Shown here one piece after another: positions 63,418 through 64,000 of a stretch of DNA of 64,000 bases. Within the stretch, counting starts at the first letter, position 1. Each line of letters begins with the position of its first letter. Under the pieces are notes generated by a model, which worked only from the letters and a program-made list of their open reading frames with translations, had not been told where the DNA came from and made no database searches. Location of the stretch: NCBI RefSeq assembly GCF_004011155.1, contig NZ_RJWG01000012.1, positions 1-64,000 of the forward strand, written 5' to 3'. Source of the DNA: Clostridium prolinivorans (GTDB taxonomy: Bacteria > Bacillota > Clostridia > Clostridiales > Clostridiaceae). The translations under genes were made by a program, and so were the position numbers.

Positions 63418-63455
63418 AAAGACTTCAGATAAAAATTATACTGAAGTCTTTTTTA
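63418..63455 (+). terminator. Terminator-like hairpin between repeat copies C and D
   Basis: AAAGACTTCAG (63418-63428) pairs with CTGAAGTCTTT (63441-63451), then TTTT. Probably ends transcription from the giant gene. Confidence 0.8.
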
Positions 63456-63459
63456 TATT

Positions 63460-63582
63460 ATGATTATTTCACAAAAACTATTTTTATTATAATTGACCAC
63501 TATATTTTGAAGTAAATCAATAATAAATATACTACTCATTGTGTAATAGGGATTTATTTATAGTTTACTGTGGTTTAATCAT
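63460..63582 (-). repeat. 124-bp dispersed MITE-like repeat, copy D
   Basis: Left end ATGATTATTTCACAAAAACT; right end GTTTACTGTGGTTTAATCAT. Nearly identical to copy C in the middle (TATATTTTGAAGTAAATCAA, TAATAAATAT, ACTCATTGTGTAAT). Both ends carry ATGATTA/TAATCAT. Confidence 0.8.
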
Positions 63583-63610
63583 ATTATTTATAAATTATTA
63601 TATTTAGTAG

Positions 63611-64000
63611 CTATGCTTGATATATTTCAGATAAAATTTTGCTTATACTATCATGGAAAACAAAATTAGCTTTTTTATCATAAGGAGTAGAAGACTTGTT
63701 TATTAAAACAAGTTTATTATTTTTATAATATGAAATTAAATTAGCAGCAGGGTAAACTACCAAAGAAGTTCCAGCAACTATAAGTACATCTGCATTTTTT
63801 ATATAATTTATACTTTCTCTTAAAATATCAGAATTTAAATTTTCTTCATATAAAACAATATCAGGACGCACAATTCCATTGCAATTTAAACATCTTGGAA
63901 TAAGTGAAGAGCTATTTATTATATAATTTAAATCATAAATTTTATTACAGTTTACACAATAATTTTTATATATAGAACCGTGAAGTTCAAGCACATTTTT
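63611..64000 (-). CDS. Sir2-family NAD-dependent protein deacylase, C-terminal part
   Basis: The gene runs off the right edge of the window; about 129 C-terminal residues are visible, in frame from NVLELHGSIYKNYC. The catalytic His (LELHGS), four zinc Cys (CVNCNKIY and CLNCNG), RPDIVLYEE and VAGTSLVVYPAANLI are the sirtuin landmarks. Removes acyl groups from lysine using NAD. Partial; the N-terminal Rossmann GAGxS segment is outside. Confidence 0.93.
   Translation of the reverse strand, partial: KNVLELHGSIYKNYCVNCNKIYDLNYIINSSSLIPRCLNCNGIVRPDIVLYEENLNSDILRESINYIKNADVLIVAGTSLVVYPAANLISYYKNNKLVLINKSSTPYDKKANFVFHDSISKILSEIYQA

Overview
The window is low-GC, AT-rich DNA of a spore-forming clostridial Firmicute. 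The evidence is the sigma-G inhibitor csfB/Gin, a GerMN lipoprotein, AbrB, clostridial agrBD, and two stretches in the gene order known from the origin-proximal part of Firmicute chromosomes: csfB-yaaO-tmk-darA-holB-ricT and trmN6(yabB)-rsmI-abrB. I do not assign a species. Nothing suggests an integrated phage or plasmid; the one intact-sized mobile element is a decayed IS3-type IS.

Layout. 1-3.3 kb: end of an rRNA operon (5S), then a SAM-I riboswitch driving metY, and corA. 3.4-10 kb: an M20-like protein with altered metal ligands, then csfB, an Orn/Lys/Arg decarboxylase-like gene, tmk, darA, holB, ricT, an HMA-like protein and a small ferredoxin. 10-12.3 kb: guanine riboswitch with xpt-pbuX. 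12.4-16.2 kb (minus strand): an agr quorum-sensing island with a frameshifted DUF5317 gene, an AgrC-like membrane protein without a kinase, agrB, a 41-residue agrD not found by ordinary ORF length cut-offs, and a PAS histidine kinase. 16.4-25 kb: PTS IIA, trmN6, rsmI, a secreted NlpC/P60 hydrolase, abrB, DUF624, then a cluster of DnaA boxes and a LexA-type operator in front of a ComK-family gene, then an N-acetylglucosamine kinase-like gene. 25-38.7 kb: housekeeping genes (dimeric dUTPase, cyclophilin, murI, a long glutamine synthetase, murA, a WalJ-like hydrolase, GerMN, DUF3810) ending in two unequal rlmH genes. 38.7-44.4 kb: an ammonium transporter fused to a PII domain behind an antitermination-like leader, then an IS3 element abutting a decapitated sugar ABC transporter. 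44.5-49.8 kb: uppP, an amino-acid ABC operon with a palindromic operator, and a cobalamin-riboswitch operon (PduO-like adenosyltransferase, DUF4430 protein, ECF S component). 49.8-64 kb: Xaa-Pro aminopeptidase, thioesterase, an ftsZ outside a division cluster, an XRE/ImmA pair, exonuclease III, a cysteine-desulfurase-like enzyme, an 1811-residue pseudokinase/ATPase/TPR/GGDEF protein, and the end of a sirtuin gene.

Regulation is unusually visible: three metabolite riboswitches (SAM, guanine, cobalamin), one candidate protein-dependent antiterminator (amt), a LexA-like operator, a 24-bp palindromic operator and many intrinsic terminators. Two dispersed repeat families lie between genes: a ~124-bp element with imperfect terminal inverted repeats (four copies plus one longer diverged copy), and a short hairpin with arms like AAAAGCCATTCATAAA that serves as terminator at several sites.

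Most worth following: (1) the ComK-like gene with a LexA-type site in its promoter and DnaA boxes upstream; (2) the tandem rlmH pair in which each copy lacks what the other retains; (3) the giant pseudokinase-GGDEF protein; (4) the 124-bp MITE-like family; (5) the B12 operon linking adenosylation, a DUF4430 surface protein and an S component.
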